Assembly (NCBI GenBank): GCA_900470155.1
Contig: UBZT01000004.1
Location: 232,581-296,580 of the forward strand
DNA from: Hyphomicrobiales bacterium
GTDB taxonomy: Bacteria; Pseudomonadota; Alphaproteobacteria; Rhizobiales; Rhizobiaceae
Direction: 5' to 3'
Length of the DNA stretch: 64,000 bases
Below the pieces are notes generated by a model that worked only from the letters and a program-made list of their open reading frames with translations, was not told where the DNA came from and searched no databases. Position 1 is the first letter of the stretch; each line of letters opens with the position of its first letter. The position numbers and the translations under genes are program-made. Below, piece after piece: positions 17,922 to 26,977 of this stretch.

Positions 17922-18048
17922 CAGTCCAGAGGGGACGCTGCATGGCACCCAGCCAAGGGTGCTGCAAGGATAAGCCGCCGCGGTGAACATCGGTTCCTGC
18001 TGGCGGCTTTCCTGTTTCCAGGCCTGCGGCCTGCTCCTTTCTTTCCCT
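17922..18048 (+). ncRNA. Candidate sigma-54-dependent small RNA or leader transcript
   Basis: Predicted transcript from the sigma-54 start to the end of a pyrimidine tract, about 127 nt. It can fold into GCACCC/GGGTGC (17945-17950 with 17957-17962), AAGCCGCC/GGCGGCTT (17972-17979 with 18002-18009) and CAGGCC/GGCCTG with a 3-nt loop (18019-18033). The last is followed by CTCCTTTCTTTCCCT, which is T-poor for a classic terminator but also resembles the C/U-rich anti-Shine-Dalgarno tracts of some alphaproteobacterial sRNAs. mrp seems to have its own promoter, so this could be an independent unit. No match to a named RNA family is claimed. Confidence 0.3.
17942..17986 (+). CDS. Candidate 14-codon leader or micropeptide ORF
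   Basis: ATG at 17942 to TGA at 17986 encodes MAPSQGCCKDKPPR. AGAGGGG ends 7 nt upstream, a good ribosome site, and the ORF begins about 20 nt after the predicted sigma-54 transcript start. Two adjacent Cys codons (17960-17965) precede a hairpin whose 5' arm begins inside the ORF, the arrangement of an attenuator leader peptide. The start codon itself can sit in a small bulge of the first hairpin. Translation is unproven. Confidence 0.3.
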   Translation: MAPSQGCCKDKPPR

Positions 18049-18095
18049 GATTGTTGATTCTGTCGCCGTGGGACCTTTTGTCTCCGCATTTGCAG

Positions 18096-18124
18096 TTGGC
18101 GAAGCCACTCGCCTCCATTATCTA
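18096..18124 (+). promoter_or_regulatory. Sigma-70-like promoter of mrp
   Basis: TTGGCG and TATCTA separated by exactly 17 nt, 64 bp before the mrp start codon. The match is moderate (4 of 6 at both boxes). Confidence 0.4.
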
Positions 18125-18187
18125 CGCAGCGACGACAATCCGGGCTTTGACGAAGAGCCTGGGAAATGATCCAGAAAAGAGGATGCC

Positions 18188-19354
18188 ATGACCGAGTTGA
18201 CCCGCGAGCAGGTTTTGCAAGCACTGGGACGCGTGCGCGGTCCGGATCTCGATCGGAACATCGTGGAGTTGAAGATGGTCTCGGACGTCTTCATTTCCGA
18301 CGGCAAGGTCTATTTCTCGATCACCGTGCCGGCTGATCAGGCCGAGGCGCTCGAGCCCTTGCGCCAGGCCGCGGAACGCACGGTCAAGGCAATCCCGGGC
18401 GTCAAGGGTGTTCTGGCCAGCCTGACGGCGGAGCGCAGGCAGGGGACAGCCCCATCGCCGCGACCGCAGCCGCCGGCAGGCGCGCCGGCCAGTCAAGGAC
18501 ACGCGCACAGTCACGCTCATAGCCACGGCCAGCCGCAGCCGCCGCGCACCAAGGCCGGCGTTCCGGGCATCGAAGCGATCATCGCCGTTGCCTCGGGCAA
18601 GGGCGGGGTCGGCAAGTCGACCACTGCGGTCAATCTGGCCTTGGGCCTCAAGGCCAACGGCTTGCGTGTCGGCATTCTCGATGCCGACGTCTATGGACCT
18701 TCGATGCCGCGTCTGCTCGGCATTACCGGCCGGCCACAGCAGATCGAGAACCGGATCATCGTGCCGATGGAGAATTATGGCATCAAGGTCATGTCGATGG
18801 GCTTCCTGGTCGATGAGGGCACCGCCATGATCTGGCGCGGCCCGATGGTGCAGTCGGCGCTGATGCAGATGCTGCGGGAGGTCGCCTGGGGCGATCTGGA
18901 TGTGCTCGTGGTCGACATGCCGCCAGGCACTGGCGATGCCCAGTTGACGATGGCCCAGCAGGTGCCGCTTTCGGGCGCCGTCATCGTTTCGACGCCGCAG
19001 GATCTGGCCCTGATCGATGCCCGCAAGGGGCTCAACATGTTCAACAAGGTCGAGGTGCCCGTGCTCGGCATCGTCGAGAACATGAGCTATTTCATCGCAC
19101 CCGACACCGGCAATCGCTATGATATCTTCGGCCATGGCGGTGCCCGTGCCGAAGCGGAGAAGATCGGCGTGCCCTTCCTCGGCGAAGTGCCGTTGACCAT
19201 CTCGATTCGTGAAACGTCGGATGCCGGGACGCCGATTGTCGTTTCCGATCCGGACGGACCACAGGCCGCCGTCTATCGCCAGATTGCCGAAAAGGTCTGG
19301 AACGAGGTCAAGGCGCAATCAGGTCGGACCGCACCGGCAATCGTTTTCGAATAG
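18188..19354 (+). CDS. mrp: Mrp/NBP35 family iron-sulfur cluster carrier (ApbC)
   Basis: 388 aa cytosolic P-loop ATPase that carries Fe-S clusters to apoproteins. Residues 1-85 are a MIP18/DUF59 domain; residues 86-122 form a Pro/His-rich linker including GHAHSHAHSH; residues 125-388 are the deviant-Walker ATPase with SGKGGVGKST at 136-145 and the DMPPGTGDAQLT motif near residue 245. The E. coli Mrp CxxC is not present: the equivalent place after ENMSYFI reads APDTGN, as I recall for other alphaproteobacteria. AAGAGGA lies 5 nt before the ATG. It follows the sigma-54 intergenic region but probably has its own promoter. Confidence 0.93.
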   Translation: MTELTREQVLQALGRVRGPDLDRNIVELKMVSDVFISDGKVYFSITVPADQAEALEPLRQAAERTVKAIPGVKGVLASLTAERRQGTAPSPRPQPPAGAPASQGHAHSHAHSHGQPQPPRTKAGVPGIEAIIAVASGKGGVGKSTTAVNLALGLKANGLRVGILDADVYGPSMPRLLGITGRPQQIENRIIVPMENYGIKVMSMGFLVDEGTAMIWRGPMVQSALMQMLREVAWGDLDVLVVDMPPGTGDAQLTMAQQVPLSGAVIVSTPQDLALIDARKGLNMFNKVEVPVLGIVENMSYFIAPDTGNRYDIFGHGGARAEAEKIGVPFLGEVPLTISIRETSDAGTPIVVSDPDGPQAAVYRQIAEKVWNEVKAQSGRTAPAIVFE

Positions 19355-19581
19355 TCACCGATCCGGATCGATCGGCCTTGCTGCTGGATCTCAGATCGCG
19401 GCCATTCTTGCGGGCTTGACCGCCGATGCCGGACATCTTGCTGCCTTCGGGGGCGTGTCGATGGCGAGCACTGCCTTACGCGCAGTACTGCAGTGCAAAA
19501 TTCGACTTGCCTTTTTCTTGCCACTTGTGTTTGGGTCCGGGCAATTTGCCGCTCGTTGGCAGCCATGAAGGTAAGCTAGTC

Positions 19582-20559
19582 TTGATCCGGGCCTATAGAA
19601 CTGATGGCAGTGCAGAGGTGATCGGTCCGGATGTTGCCACTGGCGACTTCGATGACGCGATCATCTGGCTGGACCTGATAAGCCCGACAAAGGCAGAAGA
19701 GCAGCAGGTTGAAAACCGGCTCGGAATCCCCTTGCCCACGCCGGAAGAACTGAAGGATATCGAGCCGTCGAGCCGACTCTATGTCGAGAACGGCGCTGTC
19801 TACATGACGGCCTCGCTGATCTACAAGGTCGAGACGGATCTGCCGCGGCTCACCGATGTCGCCTTCATCCTGCACGGCAATCGCCTTGTGACGATCCGCT
19901 ACGCCGAGCCGAAATCCTTTGCGCTGTTCAGCGCCAGTCTGTTGCGTGCGACCGAGCCTTGCGCGACCGGAACCACCTTGCTCGGACGTCTGCTCGAAAC
20001 GGTGGTGGACCGCACGGCCGAAGTGCTGGAGATCGTCGCAATTCGTCTCGACGCACTGTCCGTGTCCGTCTTCGTCGATCGCAAGGCGGCCAAGCGTCGG
20101 CCGCCGCGCTTTCTCGAAGACAAGCTGCTCGATATCGCCAGCCATCACCAACTGGTCAGCAAGACGCGCGACAGCCTCATCTCGCTCTCGCGCCTCGTGA
20201 CGTTCCTGCAGTCTCAGCAGGTCGTGCGCCGCGAGGAAGAGGCGGCCGAACTGTGCACGGTGGTCGCCCGCGACGTGCAGTCGCTTGCCGAACATGCGGC
20301 GTTTGTCAGCAACAACATTACCTTCATGCTCGATGCCTCGCTCGGTCTGATCAATGTCGAACAGAATGCGATCATCAAGATCTTCTCCATCGCCTCGGTG
20401 GTCTTCCTGCCGCCGACCTTGGTCGCCTCTATTTACGGCATGAATTTTCATTTCATGCCGGAGCTGGATTGGAACTACGGCTATGGCGTGGCGCTTGTTG
20501 CCATGCTGATCTCCGCCGTCATTCCGTTCATTTTCTTCCGCTGGAAAGGCTGGCTCTGA
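19582..20559 (+). CDS. corA: CorA-family magnesium/divalent cation transporter
   Basis: 325 aa. The soluble N-terminal domain and long alpha-helical stalk are followed by two C-terminal membrane helices, with the selectivity motif YGMN at residues 285-288 and the second helix running to the C-terminus. I start at a TTG (19582), with GAAGG about 10 nt upstream, which gives normal family length; the frame is open to 19426 but the extension is Cys/Pro rich and unlike CorA. It is 14 bp upstream of kup, so Mg2+ and K+ uptake genes probably share a transcript. Confidence 0.87.
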   Translation: MIRAYRTDGSAEVIGPDVATGDFDDAIIWLDLISPTKAEEQQVENRLGIPLPTPEELKDIEPSSRLYVENGAVYMTASLIYKVETDLPRLTDVAFILHGNRLVTIRYAEPKSFALFSASLLRATEPCATGTTLLGRLLETVVDRTAEVLEIVAIRLDALSVSVFVDRKAAKRRPPRFLEDKLLDIASHHQLVSKTRDSLISLSRLVTFLQSQQVVRREEEAAELCTVVARDVQSLAEHAAFVSNNITFMLDASLGLINVEQNAIIKIFSIASVVFLPPTLVASIYGMNFHFMPELDWNYGYGVALVAMLISAVIPFIFFRWKGWL

Positions 20560-20573
20560 GAGCCTGACATCTT

Positions 20574-22475
20574 ATGGAACAGAACAACACCCATTCTTCG
20601 GAAGGTCACAAGGGCGCGCGCGGGATGTTTTTCCTCGCGCTCGGATCTGTCGGCGTCGTCTATGGCGATATCGGCACCAGCCCGCTCTATGCCTTCCGTG
20701 AAGCGTTGAAGCCGATCAGCGAAGGTGGTGTCACCCGCCTGGAAGTGATCGGGCTGATCTCGCTGATGATCTGGGCCCTGACCATCATCGTCACCATCAA
20801 ATACGTGCTGTTCCTGCTGCGCGCCGACAACGACGGCGAGGGCGGAACCCTGTCATTGCTCGCATTGCTGTCGAAGACCGCCAACGGCCATGGCCCGATC
20901 CTGATGGTGCTGGGTCTGATCGGTGCGGCACTCTTCCTCGGCGATGCCATGATCACGCCGGCCCTCTCGGTCTTGTCGGCAGTCGAAGGCCTCAAGCTTG
21001 TGGCGCCGGACCTCAGCGATTTCATCGTGCCCATTTCGGTCGCGATCCTGATTGGCGTTTTTGCCGTGCAGTCACATGGCACGGCAGCCGTTGCCCGCTT
21101 CTTCGGTCCGATCACGGCCCTCTGGTTCCTGGTCATGGCCGCCGGCGGCGTCAACCACATCTTCGATGATCTCGGCATTCTCTCGGCGTTCAATCCCTGG
21201 CATGCCGTCACCTTCATGCTGCGCGAAGGGTTTCTTGGCATCGTCGTGCTCGGCGCGGTCTTCCTGACCGTCACCGGCGCCGAAGCGCTTTATGCCGACC
21301 TCGGCCATTTCGGCCGCAAGCCCATCCAGTGGGCATGGTTCGTGCTGGTTTTCCCGTCGCTGGTGCTCAACTATCTGGGCCAGGGCGCGCTTGTGCTGCA
21401 CAATCCCGCCGCCATGGCCAACCCTTTCTATCTGATGTTTCCGGAATGGGCGCTGCTGCCGGTCGTCATCCTGGCCACGTTTGCGACGATCATCGCCAGC
21501 CAAGCCGTGATCACCGGTGCCTTCTCGCTGGTCCGACAGGCGATCCATCTCGGCTTCCTGCCGCGCATGCAGATCCTGTTCACCTCCGAAACCCATACCG
21601 GCCAGATCTATCTGCCGTCGGTCAATGCCCTGTTGCTGGTCGGTGTTCTGGCCCTGGTGCTGCTGTTTGAAAGTTCCGAAGCTCTGGCCACCGCCTATGG
21701 CATCTCGGTCACCGGTGCCATGGTCGTCACCACCATCATGGCCTTCGAATTTGTCCGCAAGCGGTGGAACTGGAGCGTCACGACCGCGGTGGCGGCGTTG
21801 CTCCCGCTTCTCGCCCTGGAAACGGTTTTCCTCGGCGCCAACCTTCTGAAGATCCACGATGGCGGCTATATCCCGGTCCTCTTTGCCGGTGTCTTCACCC
21901 TCATCATGTGGACCTGGCGCCGGGGCAGCCGCATTCTGTTTGCCAAGACCCGCCACACCGATGTTCCCTTGGCCCCCTTCATTGCGTCGATCGAGCGCAA
22001 GAGCGATCACGCCCCGGCCAGCGTGCCCGGCACGGCGATCTTCCTGACCAGTGATGCCGAAACCGCGCCTGCCGCTCTCCTGCACAATCTCAAGCACAAC
22101 CATGTTCTGCATGAGCGCAACATCATCCTGACGGTGAAGACGATCGGCCGTCCACGCGCCACCGCCGATGAGCGTTTTGTCATCGAACAGCTGTCGGAGC
22201 GCTTCTCCCGCGTCGAGATCCGCTTCGGTTTCATGGAAAGCCAGAATGTCTCGAAGGCGCTGGCCAATCTGCGCCGTTGCGGTTTGAAATTCGACATCAT
22301 GTCGACCTCGTTCTACCTCGGCCGACGCAAGTTGGTCCCGGATGCCAAGTCCGGCATGCCCCACTGGCAGGACAGACTTTACATTACCCTGGCCAATGCG
22401 GCCGCCGACCCTTCGGATTATTTCCGCCTTCCAGCCAACCGCGTCGTGGAACTCGGCTCGCACGTCATCATCTGA
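20574..22475 (+). CDS. kup: Low-affinity K+ uptake protein Kup
   Basis: 633 aa K+/H+ symporter of the KUP/HAK/KT family in the inner membrane. The signature [14 protein letters not shown] is at residues 27-40, followed by about 12 membrane helices to residue 460 and a cytosolic C-terminal domain. The length matches E. coli Kup (622 aa). The ATG at 20574 lacks a strong ribosome site and may depend on coupling to corA, which ends 14 bp upstream. A strong terminator follows 29 bp after the stop. Confidence 0.94.
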   Translation: MEQNNTHSSEGHKGARGMFFLALGSVGVVYGDIGTSPLYAFREALKPISEGGVTRLEVIGLISLMIWALTIIVTIKYVLFLLRADNDGEGGTLSLLALLSKTANGHGPILMVLGLIGAALFLGDAMITPALSVLSAVEGLKLVAPDLSDFIVPISVAILIGVFAVQSHGTAAVARFFGPITALWFLVMAAGGVNHIFDDLGILSAFNPWHAVTFMLREGFLGIVVLGAVFLTVTGAEALYADLGHFGRKPIQWAWFVLVFPSLVLNYLGQGALVLHNPAAMANPFYLMFPEWALLPVVILATFATIIASQAVITGAFSLVRQAIHLGFLPRMQILFTSETHTGQIYLPSVNALLLVGVLALVLLFESSEALATAYGISVTGAMVVTTIMAFEFVRKRWNWSVTTAVAALLPLLALETVFLGANLLKIHDGGYIPVLFAGVFTLIMWTWRRGSRILFAKTRHTDVPLAPFIASIERKSDHAPASVPGTAIFLTSDAETAPAALLHNLKHNHVLHERNIILTVKTIGRPRATADERFVIEQLSERFSRVEIRFGFMESQNVSKALANLRRCGLKFDIMSTSFYLGRRKLVPDAKSGMPHWQDRLYITLANAAADPSDYFRLPANRVVELGSHVII

Positions 22476-22504
22476 CAAAAGCCGACATGATCCAGCCTTC
22501 GAAA

Positions 22505-22530
22505 GGCCGCCGCATGCCCGGCGGCCTTTT
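22505..22530 (+). terminator. Rho-independent terminator after kup
   Basis: Perfect 8-bp stem GGCCGCCG/CGGCGGCC with a 6-nt loop, followed by four T. Confidence 0.85.
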
Positions 22531-22612
22531 GGCGTTTGAATATGAGTGCCATTCCGACATTCATCACGCCGGCATTAACCAAGCATCAAGGTTAATGAGA
22601 GATGTTTTTCTA

Positions 22613-23827
22613 ATGTATCTCGCGTCCTTGTGCTGGAGTTCGGTTTTGCGTTTCTCATTTCGCCCTTCCAACAAGGTTTCCTCCCGGATGGAGACCTGGA
22701 CTTCACCGCTGGTCTTCGGTCTTGTCTCCTGGCTGGCCTTCCCGACGGTGGCTGCTCAGGCCGATATGGCGGGCCTTCTGGCCGGCATCGATCGCGGCGC
22801 CAGCAATTGGCGCATGGTGCTCACGTCGTCGCCCGCCGGCTCGATCCACCAGGCCGAACTGGCCTTCTCCGCCAAGGAAGCATCGTCGGCCTTGTCGAGT
22901 GACAGCGGGCTCGTGCTGCCCGATGGTCGCCGCATCGCCTTCGACGGCGGCAAGCCGGCCGCCGACCCTCTGCCGGATGAAATGCGCGTGACCCGCGATC
23001 AGAAGAAGGGCAGGGTAATCGCCGTAGAGCAGATGTTGCCGCCGCGTGCCTTTTCGGCTGGATCGATCCTGCAGCGCACCAGTTTCCTGCTCGACCCCAA
23101 GGACGACGCGACCGAACGGACCGCCTTCGCCAAGGAGAAAACCGAAACAAGTCCGGTCGAACTGGCAAGCTTCTATTTCAAGCGCAAGGACCTGCCCGCC
23201 GACCCGGCGCTGCCGGCGATGCTGGCAAGTCTGGTGACCAACCGCAATCCGGATGTTCTGGCGACGGCCTATTCACCGCCGGTGCCGGACTACGCCAGCG
23301 TTTCGCCCTTCGATGCGATCCTGACTGAAAAGCAGATGGCGCGCGGGCGCTTTCTGCCGGAAATCGGCCCGCAGGACCATGCCTGGGCCGCGACCGCACT
23401 TCCAGCCGGCGTGTTTGCCGACAAGGAGCAGCAATGCCTCGCCGAAGGCATTTATTTCGAGGCGCGGGGCGAATCGGTGAAAGGCCAGGCAGCGGTCGCT
23501 CAGGTCATCCTCAATCGCGTCCGCAATCCCCACTATCCCAATACAATCTGTGGCGTCGTCTATCAGAACGAGGACTGGCGCAATCGCTGCCAGTTTTCCT
23601 TCGCCTGCGATCGCATTCCGGATCGCATCACCTCGCCATCGCATTGGCGCACCGCCAAGGACATTGCCATGGCGGTGACAGCCGGCAAGATCTGGTTCAA
23701 GGAGGTGGGATCCGCCACCCACTACCACGCAACCTATGTAAAGCCCGACTGGGGCCCGACCATGAAGCGGGTCGACACCATCGGCAAACACATCTTCTAC
23801 CGCACCTATGGCGGCGGCTGGAGTTGA
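22613..23827 (+). CDS. SleB-type cell wall hydrolase
   Basis: About 404 aa. The C-terminal Hydrolase_2/SleB domain (last 135 residues) has LAEGIYFEARGES with the catalytic Glu, AQVILNRVRNPHYPNTICGVVYQ, and the two Cys that pair around CQFSFACD. SleB enzymes are lytic transglycosylase-type muramidases acting on peptidoglycan. A hydrophobic signal-like segment (PLVFGLVSWLAFPTVAAQA) points to export. The start is uncertain: ATG at 22613 gives a basic n-region, whereas ATG at 22688 begins directly at the hydrophobic stretch; neither has a clear Shine-Dalgarno. The middle portion has no recognised domain. It is a separate unit from kup because of the terminator between them. Confidence 0.8.
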   Translation: MYLASLCWSSVLRFSFRPSNKVSSRMETWTSPLVFGLVSWLAFPTVAAQADMAGLLAGIDRGASNWRMVLTSSPAGSIHQAELAFSAKEASSALSSDSGLVLPDGRRIAFDGGKPAADPLPDEMRVTRDQKKGRVIAVEQMLPPRAFSAGSILQRTSFLLDPKDDATERTAFAKEKTETSPVELASFYFKRKDLPADPALPAMLASLVTNRNPDVLATAYSPPVPDYASVSPFDAILTEKQMARGRFLPEIGPQDHAWAATALPAGVFADKEQQCLAEGIYFEARGESVKGQAAVAQVILNRVRNPHYPNTICGVVYQNEDWRNRCQFSFACDRIPDRITSPSHWRTAKDIAMAVTAGKIWFKEVGSATHYHATYVKPDWGPTMKRVDTIGKHIFYRTYGGGWS

Positions 23828-24231
23828 TGTGTCGCGGATCCGTTTACGGGTCCGCCCTGCGAGGAATTGCGGTGGAGATTCGCGGGCTCTGGCACGCACC
23901 GAACGCAATTCTGTTTTGCGCTGACTTGCTTGTGCCGCAATGTGGCGCCGCGCGTCACCGATTGTGGCAGATTCTCCCCTCACAGCGCGACCAAGTGACA
24001 CGATTTGGCGTCTGTCATGTGAGTTGTTTCCATGTATTTGATCTAAGTAATTGATATTTATCGGTTAATTTGTGGTGAAACTTGGTGCCGCTATGCCTTG
24101 ACTATGCAGGTCCTCAAAATTATGGTGCGGCCGACTTCAAAGCGGGCCACAAGGGTTTCTATCCTGCCGTTTCTGCATTCAAATCGGGTGTAAAATATGC
24201 CCTTTGAGATACGGATAGGACGGAGGAAGCC
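23828..24231 (+). other. Intergenic region before the F0 ATP synthase genes
   Basis: 404 bp without a gene. An imperfect hairpin (GCGGATCC/GGGTCCGC) directly follows the hydrolase stop but has no T run. An AT-rich stretch (24015-24080) precedes the atp promoter at 24098-24126. Confidence 0.6.
24098..24126 (+). promoter_or_regulatory. Sigma-70-type promoter of the atpI operon
   Basis: TTGACT and TATGGT with a 17-nt spacer, about 105 bp upstream of atpI and next to an AT-rich upstream region. It is one of the best housekeeping promoters in the window. Confidence 0.6.
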
Positions 24232-24594
24232 ATGACGGATAATCGGGAAGAAGGTCTGGAAGAGCGTCGCCGGAGACTGGCTGCCGAATTGGCTGTCCGG
24301 GACACCAAGGCGAAGAGCGAGGAAAGCGCGGAGATCAACGCCGAAGAAACCCGCAAGGGTTACGGAATGGCGATGAAGATCTCGAGCGAATTCATCTCTG
24401 CCATCGTTGTTGGCGCATTTCTGGGCTATCTTTTTGACCGCTTTGTCGGTACGGCGCCCTGGGGCATGATTGTATTGCTGCTCATCGGGTTCTGCGCCGG
24501 CGTGTTGAATGTCATGCGTGTCGTTGGAATTGTGGCGTCGCCACATCCGGCCGATCGCAAGATGGACCTGAAAGACAAAGGCGACGATCGCTGA
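24232..24594 (+). CDS. atpI: F0F1 ATP synthase-associated protein AtpI
   Basis: 120 aa. A charged N-terminal half (residues 1-45, many Glu/Arg) precedes two membrane helices (about 52-72 and 76-98) with the AtpI/AtpZ-type spacing, then a short polar tail. AtpI assists assembly of the c-ring or Mg2+ supply for the ATP synthase. GGAGG lies 5 nt before the ATG. First gene of the F0 operon. Confidence 0.88.
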   Translation: MTDNREEGLEERRRRLAAELAVRDTKAKSEESAEINAEETRKGYGMAMKISSEFISAIVVGAFLGYLFDRFVGTAPWGMIVLLLIGFCAGVLNVMRVVGIVASPHPADRKMDLKDKGDDR

Positions 24595-24654
24595 GGCGGT
24601 CAGAGCACGACGATAAGATATCCGCTTCGGCGGCAAAACGCGAAAGAGCAGAAC

Positions 24655-25404
24655 GTGGCCAACGATCCTACTCATCAGTTTCTGATCCAGAAGATTGTTC
24701 CGATCGAAGTGGCCGGGATTGATTTTTCGTTCACCAACGCCTCGCTGTTTATGGTTGCCACCGTCGCAACGGCCTCCAGCTTCCTCTATTTCTCGACGTC
24801 GAACCGCGGTCTGATCCCGACCCGCATGCAGTCCGTCGCCGAAATGGCCTATGAATTCATTGCTTCGATGCTGCGCGAAGGCGCCGGCAGCCACGGCATG
24901 AAGTTCTTCCCGATGGTGTTTTCGCTGTTCATGTTCGTGCTGACGGCCAACCTGCTCGGCATGTTCCCGTACTTCTTCACCATCACCAGCCAGATCATCG
25001 TCACCTTCGCTCTGGCGCTGTTCGTCATCCTGACCGTTCTGGTCTATGGCTTCTACAAGCACGGCTTGAAGTTCCTCGGCATCTTTGCGCCGTCCGGCGT
25101 GCCGATCGCTCTCCTGCCACTGGTCTCCACGATCGAGGTTGTTTCCTTCCTCTCGCGTCCGATCAGCCTCTCCGTCCGTCTGTTCGCCAACATGCTGGCC
25201 GGTCACATCACGCTCAAGGTCTTTGCCGGCTTCGTGGCGTCGATGAGCGCCATGGGTGCGGTCGGTATCGGCGGCGCCATTCTGCCCCTTTTGATGACGG
25301 TCGCCATGACCGGTCTCGAATTTCTCGTTGCCTTCCTGCAGGCCTACGTCTTTGCGGTACTGACTTGCATGTACCTGAACGACGCAGTGCACGGCGGTCA
25401 CTGA
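24655..25404 (+). CDS. atpB: F0F1 ATP synthase subunit a
   Basis: 249 aa multi-pass membrane subunit forming the proton half-channels. The essential Arg is at residue 175 in [13 protein letters not shown]. It starts at GTG (24655), with a weak ribosome site AAAGAG. It works with subunit c, encoded next. Full length for rhizobial AtpB. Confidence 0.95.
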   Translation: MANDPTHQFLIQKIVPIEVAGIDFSFTNASLFMVATVATASSFLYFSTSNRGLIPTRMQSVAEMAYEFIASMLREGAGSHGMKFFPMVFSLFMFVLTANLLGMFPYFFTITSQIIVTFALALFVILTVLVYGFYKHGLKFLGIFAPSGVPIALLPLVSTIEVVSFLSRPISLSVRLFANMLAGHITLKVFAGFVASMSAMGAVGIGGAILPLLMTVAMTGLEFLVAFLQAYVFAVLTCMYLNDAVHGGH

Positions 25405-25475
25405 GAATATAGTCGCTGGCCCCGGCTGAACCGGGGCCAAAATAGCCGCAACAACCATTTCGAAGGAGTATCCAT

Positions 25476-25703
25476 ATGGAAGCGGAAGCAGCAAAGTACA
25501 TCGGCGCAGGTCTCGCATGCCTCGGCATGGCTGGTACGTCCCTCGCACTCGGCCGTATCTTCGGTGATTACCTCTCCGGCGCACTGCGCAACCCGTCTGC
25601 CGCTGACAGCCAGTTCGGCCGTCTGGTATTCGGCTTCGCCGTTACGGAAGCTCTGGGCATCTTCTCGCTGCTCATCGCTCTCCTCCTCCTGTTCGCTGTC
25701 TAA
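25476..25703 (+). CDS. atpE: F0F1 ATP synthase subunit c
   Basis: 75 aa hairpin of two membrane helices that makes the rotor ring. The polar loop holds ARG-type residues in ALRNPSA, and the proton-binding carboxylate is Glu58 (VTEALGIF). A strong AAGGAG Shine-Dalgarno precedes the ATG, in line with the high copy number of subunit c. Confidence 0.96.
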   Translation: MEAEAAKYIGAGLACLGMAGTSLALGRIFGDYLSGALRNPSAADSQFGRLVFGFAVTEALGIFSLLIALLLLFAV

Positions 25704-25786
25704 TAGACGGTTGGAGATTGGGATCACGGCGTGCCTTTCGCGGCAGCCGTGATCTCGTGCATTTGTGAATACACCTGGAGGTGAGC

Positions 25787-26374
25787 ATGTTTGTGACCCC
25801 CGCCTATGCCGAGGAAGCGCCGGCAGAGGGCACTGTCCACACCGAGACCGGCGTTCCGAATGCGGAACACGGGAGCGGTGTGTTCCCGCCGTTCGATTCG
25901 TCTACCTATGCCTCGCAGTTGCTGTGGCTGGTGATTACGTTCGGCATCTTCTACATGCTCATGCAGAAGGTCATCGTGCCGCGCGTTGGCGGTATCCTGG
26001 AAAACCGTCACGACCGCATCGCACAGGATCTCGACGAAGCGGCCCGCTTCAAGTCGGAAGCTGATGCCGCGATTGAAACTTACGAACGCGAACTGAGCGC
26101 GGCCAAGGCGAAAGCCGGCCAGATTGCTTCGGTTGCGCGCGACGAAGCCAAGGTCAAGGCCGACGCGGAACGCACTGCCATCGAAGCGGATCTGTCCGCC
26201 AAGATTGCTGCTGCCGAAGTCCGCATTGGCGAGATCAAGGCCAAGGCCTTTGCTGAAGTCGACACGATCGCCATCGACACCGTTGGTTCGATCGTCGAAC
26301 AGTTGATCGGTGCCAAGGCCACCGCCGCTGACATCAAGGCTGCCGTATCCGGCGCCGCCAAGCAGGGAGCGTGA
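25787..26374 (+). CDS. atpF': F0F1 ATP synthase subunit b'
   Basis: 195 aa peripheral-stalk subunit of the second (b') type found in alphaproteobacteria and phototrophs. One membrane helix (about residues 44-64), then a long charged coiled coil rich in Ala/Glu/Lys. The ATG at 25787 is preferred: GGAGG is 5 nt upstream, while the in-frame GTG at 25781 overlaps that ribosome site. Its stop overlaps the upstream edge of atpF. Confidence 0.93.
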   Translation: MFVTPAYAEEAPAEGTVHTETGVPNAEHGSGVFPPFDSSTYASQLLWLVITFGIFYMLMQKVIVPRVGGILENRHDRIAQDLDEAARFKSEADAAIETYERELSAAKAKAGQIASVARDEAKVKADAERTAIEADLSAKIAAAEVRIGEIKAKAFAEVDTIAIDTVGSIVEQLIGAKATAADIKAAVSGAAKQGA

Positions 26375-26379
26375 CCACC

Positions 26380-26865
26380 ATGCATCTCGACGCAACATTC
26401 TTCGCTCTGGTCGGTCTCGTTCTCTTCTTCGTCCTGCTCGCCTATCTGAAGGTACCGGGTATGATGGCAACGAGCCTCGATGCCCGCGCCGACAAGATCC
26501 GCGACGAACTGGCGGAAGCCAAGCGCCTGCGCGAAGAGGCCCAGCATCTGCTGGCCGAATATCAGCGCAAGCGCAAGGAAGCCGAAGCAGAAGCTGCGGC
26601 AATCGTTGCCGCCGCCGAACGCGAAGCCGCCGCCCTCACGGCAGAAGCCAAGCAGAAGACGGCCGAATTCATTGCACGTCGCAATGCGCTGTCGGAGCAA
26701 AAGATCAAGCAGGCCGAAACCGAAGCCGTCAACGCTGTGCGCGTTGCGGCGGTCGACCTCGCGATTGCCGCGGCCGAAAAGGTTCTGGCGAAGAAGACCG
26801 ATGGCGCTGTTCAGGACACATTGTTCAAGAGCGCCGTTGGCGAGGTCAAGGCCCGCTTCAACTGA
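26380..26865 (+). CDS. atpF: F0F1 ATP synthase subunit b
   Basis: 161 aa with one N-terminal membrane helix (residues 6-24) and a long Ala/Glu/Lys coiled coil that holds the F1 head. Start at the ATG 26380, with AGGGAG 10 nt upstream inside atpF'; a GTG at 26371 overlapping the atpF' stop is too close to the ribosome site. The F1 genes (atpHAGDC) are not adjacent, the usual alphaproteobacterial split. Confidence 0.94.
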   Translation: MHLDATFFALVGLVLFFVLLAYLKVPGMMATSLDARADKIRDELAEAKRLREEAQHLLAEYQRKRKEAEAEAAAIVAAAEREAAALTAEAKQKTAEFIARRNALSEQKIKQAETEAVNAVRVAAVDLAIAAAEKVLAKKTDGAVQDTLFKSAVGEVKARFN

Positions 26866-26888
26866 TCGTCGGATCGGTTGTGAAATTG

Positions 26889-26917
26889 AAAAAAGCCGGG
26901 CTTGTCCCGGCTTTTTT
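26889..26917. terminator. Bidirectional terminator between atpF and rnhB
   Basis: AAAAAAGCCGGG, 5-nt loop, CCCGGCTTTTTT: a 12-bp perfect stem with A and T runs on the two sides, able to end both the atp transcript and the convergent rnhB transcript. Confidence 0.93.
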
Positions 26918-26977
26918 GTTGTCTAGCATCTGCCCGCAACGCCTTTAGCGACGGAGGGTGACTGAACGGGATGGATG

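Larger units (their letters stand above)
17766..18187 (+). other. 422-bp intergenic region with sigma-54 promoter, short ORF and hairpins
   Basis: No long gene is present. In order it holds: a hairpin ACCAG/CTGGT with a T run just after the regulator gene; an inverted repeat at 17775-17794; a sigma-54 promoter at 17895-17912; a 14-codon ORF at 17942-17986; hairpins at 17945-17962, 17972-18009 and 18019-18033; a pyrimidine tract; and a sigma-70-like promoter at 18096-18124 for mrp. The parts are listed separately. Confidence 0.6.

Noticed and set aside
21072..22478. 468-codon open frame antisense to kup
   Set aside because: Charged, repetitive shadow of Kup; kup is complete and recognisable.
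23891..23904. Second sigma-54-like site after the SleB gene
   Set aside because: GGCACGCACCGA has the -24 element, but position -12 reads AC instead of GC at the required 10-nt spacing.
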